The notes below the pieces were generated by a model. The model did no database searches, was not told the origin of the DNA, and saw only the letters and a program-made list of their open reading frames with translations. The position numbers were made by a program, and so were the translations under genes. DNA of 32,685 nt from NCBI GenBank assembly GCA_013115145.1, contig JAAPAO010000401.1:1-32685 (forward strand). Direction: 5' to 3'. Below are positions 9,578 through 19,601 of the stretch, one piece after another. This DNA comes from Perkinsus chesapeaki (lineage: Eukaryota > Perkinsozoa > Perkinsida > Perkinsidae). Position 1 is the stretch's first letter, and the number at the start of each line of letters is the position of its first letter.

Positions 9578-10841
9578 ATGGTCTCGGTATGTGTTTTGGA
9601 AGGTGCGGTTGCTTTCGACAGTTGCATTCTGATTATGATAACCGCGGCAACCTCTGGATTGGACGGTTCCCTCAGCCGCGTATTGGCGTCTCATGCGCCG
9701 CCCTCACCTACATCCCTCACCTTTGAAGCGGCGGCCGTCTCGACGGCTGATGAGGACTCACCTTGCGGAAGGCAGACGATTGAAGTGTCATCGGCAACGA
9801 CCAAGGACGACAATGTTATGATATTCTGGCTCGAGGGGGATAAGAGGATACTGCCGTCGGGGGCCAAGGGGATGACCTTCAGTGATAAGGCGTCATCGAC
9901 CCAGTCTCCTTTAGCTTTGAGCTTATTCAAGGTGGTAGTAGTAGGAAGAAAGTAACTTTTGGATGTCGATCGAATTGCAAATAGTATAGTTGGATGGTCG
10001 ATTAGAAATTAGAATCTCTTTAAACCTATGTAGAGACGAAGAGACTGATTAGAAGTATGGCGCTTTGTTTTGGTCGGGTTGTATGGACTGATAGTTCTTT
10101 TTCTTGTTCGGCCAGAGGATTGGTCGACAGACTAGTATCAGGGCTGGGCTAGCCAACAGTCCAGTTAGGCAGGGCACGGTAGTTTTTTCCTTTGCTGCAT
10201 CTTCCTCTGGACTCTTTCCGTCGCCTTGAAGAAGCATGCTTCAGATAGCCGGCGTGGAGAAGGTAATTCTCTCCCAGCACAACGCATCGGTATCGAAGTC
10301 CGAGTCGATGAACTGGTGTTTTGTGAAACCAAAGGTCGAAGATGTTCTGTCGAAGTTCTTTGCAGTACCGGGGCTCCAGCCGGTAGGACCAGCGGTGCTG
10401 CCTCGTGGTCTAAGTCGAGTCGCTCTGGGCAGGTCTATCGCTCCGCATTGGAGTTTGAAAATGCAGCTGAGGAGGCCAAAAAGGCCGAGTTGATGAGGCG
10501 CATTGCGGAAGTGCTGGATGAGAAAGTTCGACCAGTGGTAGCAATAACGGGCTTGCCGAGGTTGACGTGATTTGTGGCAGTTACAAGATGATGGGGGAGA
10601 CGTTGATTTGGCAGACTTCGACGAGGAGACTGGAGTGCTTAATGTCCGCCTAAAGGGAGCATGTACGATACCAGTCTAGGAAGGACTGAGAATGCGGATA
10701 GGTGCCGGCTGCCCGATGTCGAGCGTCACTCTGAGGTTCCGGATTGAGAACATGCTCGTGAGGAATGTCCCCGAGGTTAAGAAGGTCATCAACATAGCTT
10801 CAACAGACGTGACGCAGTTCCCTAAGGAAATAGACTTTTGA
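9578..10841 (+). CDS. NFU1: NFU1-type Fe-S cluster scaffold protein, diverged copy B
   Basis: Tandem paralogue of the preceding gene, 272 residues, exons 9578-9931, 10245-10382, 10433-10537, 10581-10662, 10702-10841. Exons 2, 3 and 4 have exactly the same lengths (138, 105, 82 nt) and phases as in copy A. The C-terminal NifU domain is well kept: EVLDEKVRPV, QDDGGDVDLADF and CAGC (Cys227, Cys230, again split by an intron), then VRNVPEVKKVINI. The N-terminal domain is much more diverged: the TPNP signature is gone, but GAKGMTF and SPLALSLFK remain. The N-terminal 65 residues are hydrophobic and unlike the copy A transit peptide; the start at 9578 is the only plausible ATG, but a missed upstream exon is possible. 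Intron 1 is 313 nt. Confidence 0.85.
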
Positions 10842-11329
10842 GCTTAGAAGTAGTTCCAAAATGGAACGTATACATATTTCGTCGCCTGTTGTCCCCAAGG
10901 CATTCCCCTGTCATACCAATTATTGACCTTTTTCTGCCCTTGTTTATTCGCCGATTGTCTCAGCTCATCGAAGCTCATTACTGCTGGAACTGATGCCTTG
11001 TAGCATTTTCACAGTGTGTAGAATAGTAAGTTATATCCGTGTATTGTCGGGCAGTAGAAGAATCACTTCTCGGTCCTCGTAAGAGTATCGTCTTGAGTTA
11101 AGTGGCATAGTTGCAGTGAGCTCGAATGTGCCCTGATGTCCCAGACGTCTGGACAGCCGTCGGTCAGTTTTTCGGAGGTTATCTATCAAATTGGGCGCGA
11201 AATAGGACTTTTTCGTGAATTTCGGGAACTCAACCAGATGAACTTTTTCGTTGCAAGTGGATTAGTGCACGCGTGCGCATGGTGAGAGGATTCGCTGAGC
11301 ATTTTGTCATGTAGTTGGTTACCATCATT

Positions 11330-13025
11330 ATGAGTGTCCCCGAGGGTCTACATTCCTCCATCTCATCCTCCTCCTCCTACTCGTTATCTCCGAGTCAGCC
11401 CCTGTCCAGACTGGAAGGTTATCGTATACTCTATGTACCTTTATCGAAGGGCTCCCCATTAACACGTCAACTTATGGTTAAGCGGAATAGTCAATCTTCA
11501 GATCAACCAGGAGAATGGCCGAATGAAAGTAGAGTTCATAATGCAACAACATTCTGTCTCTTTTAAACAACCTGAATCAACTCCATGCCCGGTTGTCTAT
11601 AGAGGCGGTTCCCCGGCGCCGAATGTTATGGTTGGACGAGGAAAGGTTAGACTCGTACCAGCACTGATTTTCCATTTAGTAGGATGAGAATAGCAGATAG
11701 ATCTAAAGCTTATAGCATGGTTATCATTCCCTATGGATATCAAAGGTTTATAAAGAGACCTCCACTTTATTTAATAATTCATATATGATTTATATACTCA
11801 GTTTTGCTCTTGGTGTCTTGCATTGAAGCTCTCATTGACACTAAACTAATAACAGCTAGATCGACTCCCCCTCCTCAGGAACGCTTTTCGTAGCCCATCT
11901 AGATTACTGGGTCACAGAGAAGGCTCTAGCTCGTCTCTTCGAAGCCTTCGGTGACGTCGAGAGAGTCCGAATAAAGAAAGCTGTTAAACCTGCACAAACC
12001 AGCGCTGATAAAGCGGTAGGAATCTCATATCAATTTTTTGGCGAGGAAGATTCTTATCAGGATGGCATAGTCACGGACTTGGTCTTTGGCCATGTTCTCT
12101 TCGTATCAGAGGAATCTATGACTAACGTGCTGGAGAGTCCCAGCGCATCGATGGAGCTGGTAAGTTGAAATGTCCTGGCTCGGGATTGAACCAGGGTCGT
12201 TCGAAGGTCCATCGTGGCTTATGCTTGCCTTTGGCTAAAAGCGTTCTTAAGACGGCAGAGAAGAGCTCTCTACCGGCATCGAGCCAAGTGTCCACTACCA
12301 GGACTGTGGTGCATGGCGTGCCCGTTGTGTAGGCGTTGAATTCTTAATAGCGATGATGAGTAAGTTTGATAGATATTGTGATCCGCTAACTCTACAGAGA
12401 CATGTCGATGTGGCAATGGCTGAGCATGAAGACGAGGAGGCCGCTGAGAAAAGACGCCAGCAAGAGGTGAGGCTTTGAACTGCTGCGCGGAGAATCTTAT
12501 GGTGTCAGCCCGAGGTGGACGAAGATGGTTTCACGGTTGTTCGAGGCACGGGTGTTACTCGAGGTGCAGATGGATTCGCGGTGAAGGGTTATCGTGTGCC
12601 GACGGCAGCCACTGCTGGGGTGGACTATGGTGAACTGTTCGGAGGTAAAATTATAAGGCAACTCATTGGTTAAGCGGATGGCAGGTATCGGTCGAGGAGA
12701 TACTCAGCAGCGCAAATTGGAAAAAAAGAAGGCTAAGAAACAACAGGTGAGGGGAGGTAGATCCTGTTTTAAGGGGAGGTAGATCCTGTTTTAAGGGGAG
12801 GTAGATACTGTTTTAAGGGGAGGTAGATGCTGTTTTAAGGGGAGGTAGATGCTGTTTTAAGGGGAGGTAGATGTTGTTTTATAACATAGTTTTATCATTC
12901 TCAAACGTCGCTCACTGATGGGGCTCATTGGTAAGGTAATGGACTTCTACCGATTCCAGCATAGAGAACGTAAACGAGCAGAGTTTATAGAGGAACAACG
13001 GAGGAACTCGATTGATAAAGAGTAG
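11330..13025 (+). CDS. RRP7: RRP7-like ribosomal RNA processing protein
   Basis: Predicted nucleolar protein needed for small-subunit rRNA processing, about 278 residues, close to RRP7A (280). Exons: 11330-11528, 11879-12159, 12398-12466, 12509-12644, 12685-12746, 12936-13025. Exon 1 has GYRILYVPLSKG and ends in EWPNE. Exon 2 opens the RRM (TLFVAHLDYWVTEKALARLF, then FGDVERVRIKK). The C-terminal RRP7 region is clear: DEDGFTVVRG, then a basic KLEKKKAKKQQ and the family's terminal MDFYRFQHRERKRAEFIEEQ. Splicing exon 1 to exon 2 recreates the family's WPxxRTLFV motif. An additional 45-nt in-frame intron inside exon 2 (about 12019-12063) and a small extra exon in the 238-nt intron 2 are possible. 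The last intron holds a minisatellite. Confidence 0.85.
12751..12882 (+). repeat. 22-bp minisatellite, six copies, in RRP7 intron
   Basis: Six head-to-tail copies of GGGGAGGTAGATNCTGTTTTAA start at 12751, 12773, 12795, 12817, 12839 and 12861 with only one or two changes each. The array begins four bases after the GT of the 5' splice site and fills most of this 189-nt intron. Each unit contains AGGTAGAT, which resembles a 5' splice site, and TTTTAAG, which resembles a 3' splice site. Confidence 0.95.
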
Positions 13026-14138
13026 GCCAATGATACCTGCTAACGACGGAAATCATGTACTGTGCTCAGGACTGTATCGGATATGAAGAGGCGTAAGATA
13101 TTCGAGATTAAGTGATTTCCTCGAGATCATCCTATCTGCTGTAAAATGCAGAAACGTTTCCTTACCAAACTGGGCGGTTTGGAGTTTGAGTAAATTGTTG
13201 CAAGAAAATGGCGAAGATACGCGGCCAAGAGAACACCGCGAGGAATCATTGCAAAAGATGCGACAGGTCAAACCGTAAAGCAAGGTCACGCCGGTAAGAA
13301 TCATGTCATCAGAGCGAGCTCTGCGAGCTTCTGGCACATTGAGCCGTAGCGCGCAGATGGTCAGGAGATACTCAGAGTAGAACTAGTCCGACAATGAATA
13401 TTGAGTGAGACAACCCACAAGGAAAATGCTCTCTTTAAGGAGAAAGATACATTCCTCAGTAACAATCGAAATGGCATCAGGCTGCCGTTTCGTGGCGATA
13501 TTTTTCACGTACTACAAAATTGTGTCACGTTGGTGACGTGAAACATAGAAGAGTGATATTTGCCGTCTTGGGAACGGTTCATCTCAATTCAACTGTGCCA
13601 GTGAAATGCCTCGCTCCGCCAGCCGGAGGGGCACTTCATCGGATGTGATCTAGTTGTTGGGATAGGGCAGCCACGGTGGCTGAGCCACCGGATGTCAGGT
13701 TTGTGGATCTCGGGGGTGTCGCTTGAGGGCATTTACAAACCCATAGACCAGTGCACTTATGCGGAAATGTGGCAAAACCCGAATGATTCGGGATGAACAA
13801 TAGGCATCACAATTACTCTTTCACGAATGTGGTGAAGATCAGGAATCAGAATCTGATTATCAGATGGAGAAAAGATGCATGACGAGCGATGAGGAAGAGA
13901 AGGAGTTGCATACTCACGGGTAACCGGGAAAGAAGAACCGTCACGGTCACAAAGTCACAACGGTGACGCGCGGCGTCACGCGCCCGAAACGGAGCTTCAG
14001 TGAGATTCCTTATGATAGTTGAGAGATCAGCGTTGTCCTCCCTCGATCTACCACGCGTATGTTTCTGTCGGGTGAGTTACTGATCTCCACGATTGGAGTT
14101 ATGCTATCCCGTGCACTTACAACACTCTCTCCGTTATT
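13026..14138. other. Intergenic region; diverged upstream module of secreted-protein copy 1
   Basis: No gene recognised. An unspliced minus-strand frame at 13053-13381 (about 108 codons) matches no family I know. From about 13500 to 13800 the sequence is a weak, diverged relative of the modules at 18040-18340 and 21240-21520: shared pieces include CTTGGGAACGG and ACCAGTGCACTTATG. This places it as the upstream flank of array copy 1. Confidence 0.45.
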
Positions 14139-14400
14139 GAGTTACTTAATCAAGTTGTCAATTAGTTAATATCTGATGTACTTAATGAGTTACTTAATCA
14201 AGTTGTCAATTAGTTAATATCTGATGTACTTAATGAGTTACTTAATCAAGTTGTCAATTNNNNNNNNNNNNNNNNNNNNNNNNNNNNNNNNNNNNNNNNN
14301 NNNNNNNNNNNNNNNNNNNNNNNNNNNNNNNNNNNNNNNNNNNNNNNNNNNNNNNNNTTAGTTAATATCTGATGTACTTAATGAGTTACTTAATCAATTA
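14139..14400 (+). repeat. 48-bp tandem repeats interrupted by an assembly gap
   Basis: Units start at 14139, 14187 and 14235, each 48 bp (GAGTTACTTAATCAAG... through ...GATGTACTTAAT). Positions 14260-14357 are 98 undetermined bases, and another copy resumes at 14358. Repeat phase across the gap would fit 46 or 94 missing bases rather than 98, so the gap length is approximate and the repeat may be collapsed. The array ends about 40 bp before the first secreted-protein gene. Confidence 0.9.
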
Positions 14401-14440
14401 GTTACTTATCAAGTCTTCCCCTAAAAGTTGATAACCAGTT

Positions 14441-14854
14441 ATGATGCCGTCCTATCTCATTCTGATCTGTCTGGCCTACCAGTGTTATGCTTCCTACCCA
14501 GATGGGACCTTCAGTGGGCAGGTCGCTAACCCATACCTAAGGGTTTTGTGTGAGTTCCGTCAACTACCCACTCCCTATGTTGTCATCCATGTGAGCTGCA
14601 ACACGGTTATGCCGCCGGCTATTACGGCACTACCCATTCATGAAGTTGCTGGCACATGTGGTCAGCAACTGAGCGTGAACGCGACGGCTGCGACTATCGC
14701 AGTCATGGCGAGTATGACAAATTACCTCAACTCTATGTGTCCTGGTCGCGGCTACAATGCGGGAGACTTCATACTGTACGATGAGGCTACACAAGATATG
14801 GTGTATGATGTACACGTGGATGTCTTCACCATTAGGCTCTCTCGCGTCAACTGA
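14441..14854 (+). CDS. Secreted small protein, array copy 1
   Basis: Intronless 137-residue frame. The first ~17 residues are a hydrophobic signal peptide (MPSYLILICLAYQ) ending near YAS, so the mature protein would be about 120 residues and exported. It shares with copies 2-4 the motifs GQ..(N/S)PYL.V.C.F, a VxC-N block and the signature MCPGRG(Y/F)N.GDF, ending in YDV and a short basic tail. Cysteines at 37, 53, 73 and 100; three align in all copies. I recognise no known family. It is the most diverged copy and sits directly after the 48-bp repeats and gap. Secretion is inferred from the signal peptide; a role at a host or environment interface is only speculation. Confidence 0.8.
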   Translation: MMPSYLILICLAYQCYASYPDGTFSGQVANPYLRVLCEFRQLPTPYVVIHVSCNTVMPPAITALPIHEVAGTCGQQLSVNATAATIAVMASMTNYLNSMCPGRGYNAGDFILYDEATQDMVYDVHVDVFTIRLSRVN

Positions 14855-15798
14855 GCTAAGCTGACAATCGTCAGAGGATTGTGGTTCACGTGGCATAAGT
14901 TATGCCTCTCATCTTTTGTTTAAGAAATGGATTCTGCTGACCGAAAATATTTCAGTTTATTCTAAGCAGCAGCGGGGATAACCCATCCTGTATGGGACAT
15001 ACATCTAGTTAGGCCACAGTAAGCCTTTTTTAAGAATACTTGTGTGTCGAGTTGAGAGTGTAGAGTCCTTGGGAGTAGAGCTAGAAAACCTAAGCTCACT
15101 GAGCATTGCTCAGCTGAGGCAATTCCCCTCGGGCTACTAAGAACCTGCAAACCGTGTCGACCCGACACTGTCGGGTTACCCAGCACGCTTGGTGCTGTAG
15201 CGTAGGAACTTCCTGCCCCGCTCAATGAGCGGCGCTCATGAGGCCTGAATCCGGTCATTAGGCTAGCCTTCGAGCTTGGTGAGCCACTGATAGGCTAGAC
15301 CCTTGAGAGAACTTCTCCTGCGCTTAGACAACGAGAATACCGAAACGAATCTTTTCTAACGAGATGGGGAAAGAAGGTCGAAGTAGACCAGCGCAAGACA
15401 GTCAACTTTCGAAGTTCGAACTGAGGCTATGAACATGACAGCATACTAGTCATACCGGAATCCGGTAACCGGATATACGGGAAAAGGGTATTAATGATAC
15501 AGCAATGCGAATTGATACCTCCATAGTATGGAGGTATTCCTAGCGATAGGTTTCTCTGATACTCGTGTTTGTGGGATCGTGGTAGAGTATCATCCAACAC
15601 ACTGCGTACTCGAAGCTATTCAGTGCGGTTCTCACACTGTCTTTTTTTATTGTCCAACGTGAATCCAGGCGCGTTCTCAGTACTTTCGGCCCTTCGGCAA
15701 AGATTCCTGACTGAAACTCTTTCATGTTGAGAGAGCTTTCTTATTGAAAGGGTGTCAATCCAATCGACTTGTTCAACTAAGGTCTGAGTTTGCCAAAC
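14855..15798. other. 3' flank of copy 1, no gene seen
   Basis: No coding signal recognised. It contains an 11-bp-arm palindrome at 15515-15537 (ATACCTCCATA, one spacer base, then its complement) and a 9-bp-arm palindrome near 15784-15802. The remainder looks like unconstrained flanking DNA. Confidence 0.5.
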
Positions 15799-16055
15799 TC
15801 AGTTTGAACTTACGAAGTCTTTTGCAGTGGAACTTCGAACGCTTTAAAAATTGTAAATAACAATCTCTCTGTGACAGAGACTCTGTCGATGGTGCATTAG
15901 TACGTTCGGTCCGCCTTCGCGTATGTGGCCTTGGTATACTCACCACAAATTGTGATCCACAACCCTTCTCTCAATCCTTGTTGAATTCTTAAACTTGAAG
16001 ACTCTTCACATCGGTCGGCAACACCATTTCCACATTGGCCGATATGTCACATATC
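15799..16055 (+). repeat. Duplicated non-coding module A (first copy)
   Basis: Closely similar to 20459-20690: both begin CAGTTTGAACTTACGAAGTC or a one-base variant and share GGTGCATTAGTACGTTC, TATACTCACCACAAATTG and CCACATTGGCCGAT. Small indels separate the copies. The module marks the duplicated unit that contains each secreted-protein gene. Confidence 0.8.
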
Positions 16056-16352
16056 ACACCCCCTCCCACAAGTTTAGAAAAAGTTGTGCGCGGCCTGAAA
16101 AGTAAGTTCTTACATCTAACAGCCACACTTCTGTAGTAGACACCCAGGCATGCTGGTTATACGATGTTAGCGTCCCGTCACTCAATTAGCTTCCAATCCG
16201 CATATACTCAACTGCTCGCATTTTACAACGTCACGCAATCTTAGCAAAACTTTGAAACACCTTCCTTCCTCGTACTTGAAGCACGTTCCCTTCTCCAGAA
16301 TAACTCGGACGCTCCACAGTTCCACTGTGACAAGCTTTTAAGTGACAATGTC

Positions 16353-16915
16353 TAAAATCTGACTCCACAAGACAAGGCTCGCATTAGAGCCATGTACGCG
16401 CAGAAGCTACCAAGTGGCCGTTGTCATTACTCTCGCAAGGTGATTGCTGAAGCCAATATTGTTCATGTGGCAACTGTGAGCAGAGTGATGACCGCGAACG
16501 ACGATGCCATTCAGCAGAAGAAGAGAGGGCCCAAGTTCAAGCTCAACGACCGTGCCCGCCGCCGAGTTGTTCGCTACTTCTTCCACAACCCTGGGTCTTC
16601 TGCTCCTGGTGCTATTAAAGAGCTGGGTCTACAGGTCTCTGCGGAGGGTGTTCATCCGTTCATGCGCGATTTGGATGCACAGTATGTCAAGCAACTTGAC
16701 TCAAGTGAGTGCAACTCCCCCCTTGGCTGATGCGCACAAGGCTGCGCGCGTTAGCTTCGCGAAACAGCACCTCCATTCTCCCACCGATTTCCGTAAGTGG
16801 GTATTGAGCGACGAAAAAAGTTCTGCCATGACGGGCCAGACGGCCTGTATTACGTATGGAACCTGCCTGGTAGCGTCGAGCAGTTCAAAAGCAAACGAGC
16901 TATATCTGATCTCAA
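16353..16915 (+). pseudogene. Frameshifted Tc1/mariner transposase remnant
   Basis: Three overlapping frames together read as the N-terminal half of a Tc1/mariner transposase. The first has a helix-turn-helix region (VATVSRVMTAND) and KRGPKFKLNDRARRRVVRY, then NPGSSAPGAIKELGL. A frameshift near 16690-16705 moves to ADAHKAARVSFAKQHL and WVLSDEK, the region of the first catalytic Asp. A second break at the six-A run near 16815-16820 shifts to CHDGPDGLYYVWNLPG. The later catalytic acidic residues are missing, so the gene is dead. The segment is absent from the paralogous module at about 20690-20700, so it is either an insertion here or a deletion there. Confidence 0.75.
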
Positions 16916-16977
16916 CTTTAGTGCTGTCCGAGATCGTCTTTGCCACCAACTTGTTCATAGTGCACATCAGTACTATA

Positions 16978-17349
16978 CACTGCGCAACAAAGCTTCAGCA
17001 AGTTGTGTTTTTTTAGGATTTAGGAACAATTTAGGTGTGCTAATCAATGAATACCTCAGGTATAAGTTCCCTAAGCATAACAATTATACCCTCGAAGTTT
17101 CAGAGACAAACTCTTTGTCAGTATTGAGAAACAGGGAAATCGTGCAAAATCTGCGCAACATATTCTTAGCAATCACAGCTTGAAAATGCGCGCAAAATTC
17201 ACGTTTTTGTTAGGGAAGCATATTAAAGCGATTCGTTCAGAGCTAACCACATACACCTCTGAAAAGCTCACCCTTTCACTACTGAATGACATGAGTTGCT
17301 AAACTCATGCTATGAGTTACACAACTTGCTAAAGTTTTGTTGCGCAGTG
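16978..17349. mobile_element. 372-bp inverted-repeat element (MITE) at a TA target
   Basis: The ends are ~32-bp inverted repeats (starting CACTGCGCAACAAAGCTT and ending in the complement) with two or three mismatches. TA flanks both ends (16976-16977 and 17350-17351), as for Tc1/mariner-type elements. The paralogous module at about 20752-20775 has the same flanking sequence with a single TA and no insert, which confirms the boundaries. No transposase frame is present, so it is non-autonomous. Confidence 0.88.
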
Positions 17350-17600
17350 TATAACGAGAGCGGGTGGAGGCGAATAAACAGCTCTCGGAGTCACACCGTA
17401 GTTGGCAGCTGTATTCGCGCGGCAGCTCTGGGCACTCCATAATACCAACCAGCTAATATTGTTGGATATCAGTATTATCATATCACGGAAGGCAGGCTCA
17501 GTGAGCCCGACTCACGTTGGTGGACCTCTCTGTTTGTGGATCATTATGATCTGCAAGTCAACGATTCCACAAGCTCCATACTGATATAGGGTGACACCCT
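17350..17600. other. Module sequence between the two short elements
   Basis: The first 60 bases continue the duplicated module after the MITE (matching about 20760-20825). The rest (17420-17600) has no counterpart in module 2 and no recognisable gene. Confidence 0.5.
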
Positions 17601-17709
17601 CAGGGTGGCCCGAAAAGAAGCAAAAGCTTTCAAACACCGTATATGCCACCAAAATATTTGTCCATCTGCAAAAATTGGTCAAAACATCACATCTATTCGG
17701 AACACCCTG
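17601..17709. mobile_element. 109-bp short inverted-repeat element, copy in module 1
   Basis: Begins CAGGGTGGCCCGAAAAG and ends ATTCGGAACACCCTG, an imperfect inverted repeat of the type found at Tc1/mariner ends. The sister copy at 20826-20926 has perfect 14-bp arms. It was present before the module duplicated, since both modules carry it. Confidence 0.65.
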
Positions 17710-17734
17710 TACATTTCGAATTCCGTCAGTCACT

Positions 17735-18340
17735 ACTTCGGAGCTGATACTTGAAGTCCCTCGATATCACATTATCATGAGGCCGAATAAATTTCCTTTA
17801 AAACTCGTAAGTTACAAATTAAAATCTTACGTAAATTATCTAAGGTCTTTGAGCGCCACGGGAGAAGTTGTGTCTTCGGGAGACAAGCCACATTCGTATA
17901 TAATAGTCTACTCCAAGGTGCGTGAAACTGCCGATTTTGGACGCTTATTGAACCCAGTGAGTAGACCTAACTTAGTACGAAATTTGTACTACTAATCCCA
18001 CAACCGGGTTCACGCTCGAACCGGACAACTGGGTTCGTGACGTGGCACATAGGCGAGCGGTACATGTCACCTTGGGAACGGGCTGTCCCGAAGTAAAAAT
18101 CCAATAAAGTAGTGGACTAGCTGTCCCAGTGGCCCTGAGTAAGCCACACTAATAAGGCTGCCTTATCAAGACAATCTTTGGAATATGATCTGGTGGTTAG
18201 GACAATGTAGCCGTCAGATCTTAGGTTCGGGAATGTAAAACTTCGAGTTGAGCCAAAGGTGCCACATGGGACACTTGCATTTATCCCGTAAACCAGTGCG
18301 CTTATGGCCCAATGTAACACTGAGGATGGCTACCGAATAT
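17735..18340 (+). repeat. Duplicated non-coding module B upstream of copy 2
   Basis: Similar over most of its length to 20939-21520, with shared blocks such as TACTTCGGAGCTGATACTTG, GGGAGAAGTTGTGTCTTCGG and GGTGCCACATGGGACACTTG. A shorter and more diverged relative lies at about 23237-23455, and a weak one at 13500-13800. It contains no conserved reading frame, so it is probably flanking DNA duplicated with the gene. Confidence 0.75.
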
Positions 18341-18544
18341 CCAGCGATGACGGTCACGGATCATGCACGGGATAATAGTGGGAAATACGATGGCAAAAAT
18401 TCAAATAAATAGGGAGCGCCGGTGAGGACTAGTATGCTCGAGGCCCTCGGATCGAGGGTATTGTAGTTAAGGCAGGTGTCGCCAAGGTGACGTGACGGGA
18501 CTCCCGTCACGGGAGTATAGCTTCAATCACAGTCTTGGATTGGT

Positions 18545-18677
18545 AATATTGGCATCCAGTGGCCACCGTTTTTTCCTGTATAGTTGGAACTGATTGGCGT
18601 TCATCACAATCCGGGTAAACCGCACTTCTGAGTGCCGTGTACCACGTAATCTTCTTCATCACAGTTGAGAATCTCGC
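18545..18677 (+). promoter_or_regulatory. Conserved upstream block of copy 2 (putative promoter)
   Basis: The 130 bp before the start codon are conserved in copies 2, 3 and 4, including CATCCAGTGGCCACCGTTTT, a TTCATCACAATCCGG block and CATCACAGTTGAGAATC just before ATG. Conservation beyond the coding region suggests shared transcription or 5' UTR signals, though recent duplication alone could explain much of it. Confidence 0.5.
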
Positions 18678-19091
18678 ATGGTCGTCTTCGGTATCGTCGC
18701 TCTCTGCCTCACCTTTCGCTGTAACGCTGTTCTACCCAGTGGAAGATATGTTGGCCAAGCCAGGAGCCCTTATCTGAAAGTTGATTGTGCTTTCTACAGA
18801 ACCCCTAAGCCCTTCGTAACCATTACTGTGACCTGCAACCCGACTATTCCAGAGTCGCCCATGACTTCAGTCGACATTCTCCAGGTGCCTACTAGGCCTA
18901 AGGAGTTCTGTGTCAAGCGGAACCCTGAGAACATTGGAAAGATGAAGAATTTTACAGATCGTCTGAATGGTATGTGTCCCGGGCGTGGCTTCAACTCAGG
19001 AGACTTCGTGTCCTACATAGAGGTCGATAGCGGCTTAGAATATGATGTAAAAGTAAAAAACAGTAAAGTGAGACTTTACCTCGAGGCCTGA
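18678..19091 (+). CDS. Secreted small protein, array copy 2
   Basis: Intronless 137-residue frame with a signal peptide (MVVFGIVALCLTFRCNA) and a mature domain of about 120 residues beginning LPSGRYVGQ. Cysteines at 37, 53, 78 and 100; those at 37, 53 and 100 align in all copies, while 78 is unique to this copy (FCVK, where copies 3 and 4 have FSVK). Other family motifs: PYLKV, PKPFVTITVTC, LNGMCPGRGF, GDFV and YDV.V. No transmembrane segment after the signal. The first third is almost identical to copy 3, while the second half differs more. Function unknown; export predicted. Confidence 0.82.
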   Translation: MVVFGIVALCLTFRCNAVLPSGRYVGQARSPYLKVDCAFYRTPKPFVTITVTCNPTIPESPMTSVDILQVPTRPKEFCVKRNPENIGKMKNFTDRLNGMCPGRGFNSGDFVSYIEVDSGLEYDVKVKNSKVRLYLEA

Positions 19092-19468
19092 TTGTATTTA
19101 AGTAGAAAGCTCCTGCTCGGTAGAGGGCCACATGAGGGTAGCCTTTCTGAGGTACGAGCAATTTTATTTTATCCATTTAGCAAATGGACTTTACTCTTTC
19201 GCTGGATCAACTCTATCGTGCAGCATAATGCTGCGAATAATAGTGAAATATCTCGACATTTCCCTAGCCGAGAACTCGTCTCATTGAATAGCAGGTCTCG
19301 AGTTGGTTGATAATCAGTGGTTATGACTCATAACTTATGAGGTGCCATTGGGAATTCCAATCCGGGATTCTAGAGGTATATTCTACCTACTCGAGATATT
19401 TTAGTTAAGACAGGTGTCGCCACGGTGACGTGACGGGAGCATAGCTATAATTACAGTCTTGGATTAGT
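19092..19468. other. Spacer between copies 2 and 3
   Basis: Short spacer without a gene. Its start (GGTAGCCTTTCTGAGGTACG) recurs downstream of copy 4 at about 22386, so it belongs to the duplicated 3' flank. Module B is missing here, and copy 3 therefore has only a short upstream region. Confidence 0.6.
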
Positions 19469-19601
19469 AATATCGGCATCCAGTGGCCACCGTTTTGTCC
19501 TGTATAGTCGGAGCTGATTGGCGTTCATCACAATCCGGGTAAACCGCACTTCTGAGTGCCGTGTACCACGTAATCTTCTTTATCACAGTTGAGAATCTCG
19601 C
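19469..19601 (+). promoter_or_regulatory. Conserved upstream block of copy 3 (putative promoter)
   Basis: Nearly identical to the block upstream of copy 2 (about ten differences over 160 bp), then continuous with an identical start of the coding sequence. This indicates recent duplication or gene conversion between copies 2 and 3. Confidence 0.5.

Noticed and set aside
12175-12235. Sequence resembling the T-arm of a tRNA (GGTTCAATCCCGAG on the minus strand)
   Set aside because: The flanking bases do not form a 5-bp T stem or an acceptor stem.
17601-17709. Considered as the end of the transposase-bearing element at 16353
   Set aside because: It has its own inverted ends and its sister copy exists where the transposase is absent, so it is an independent short element.
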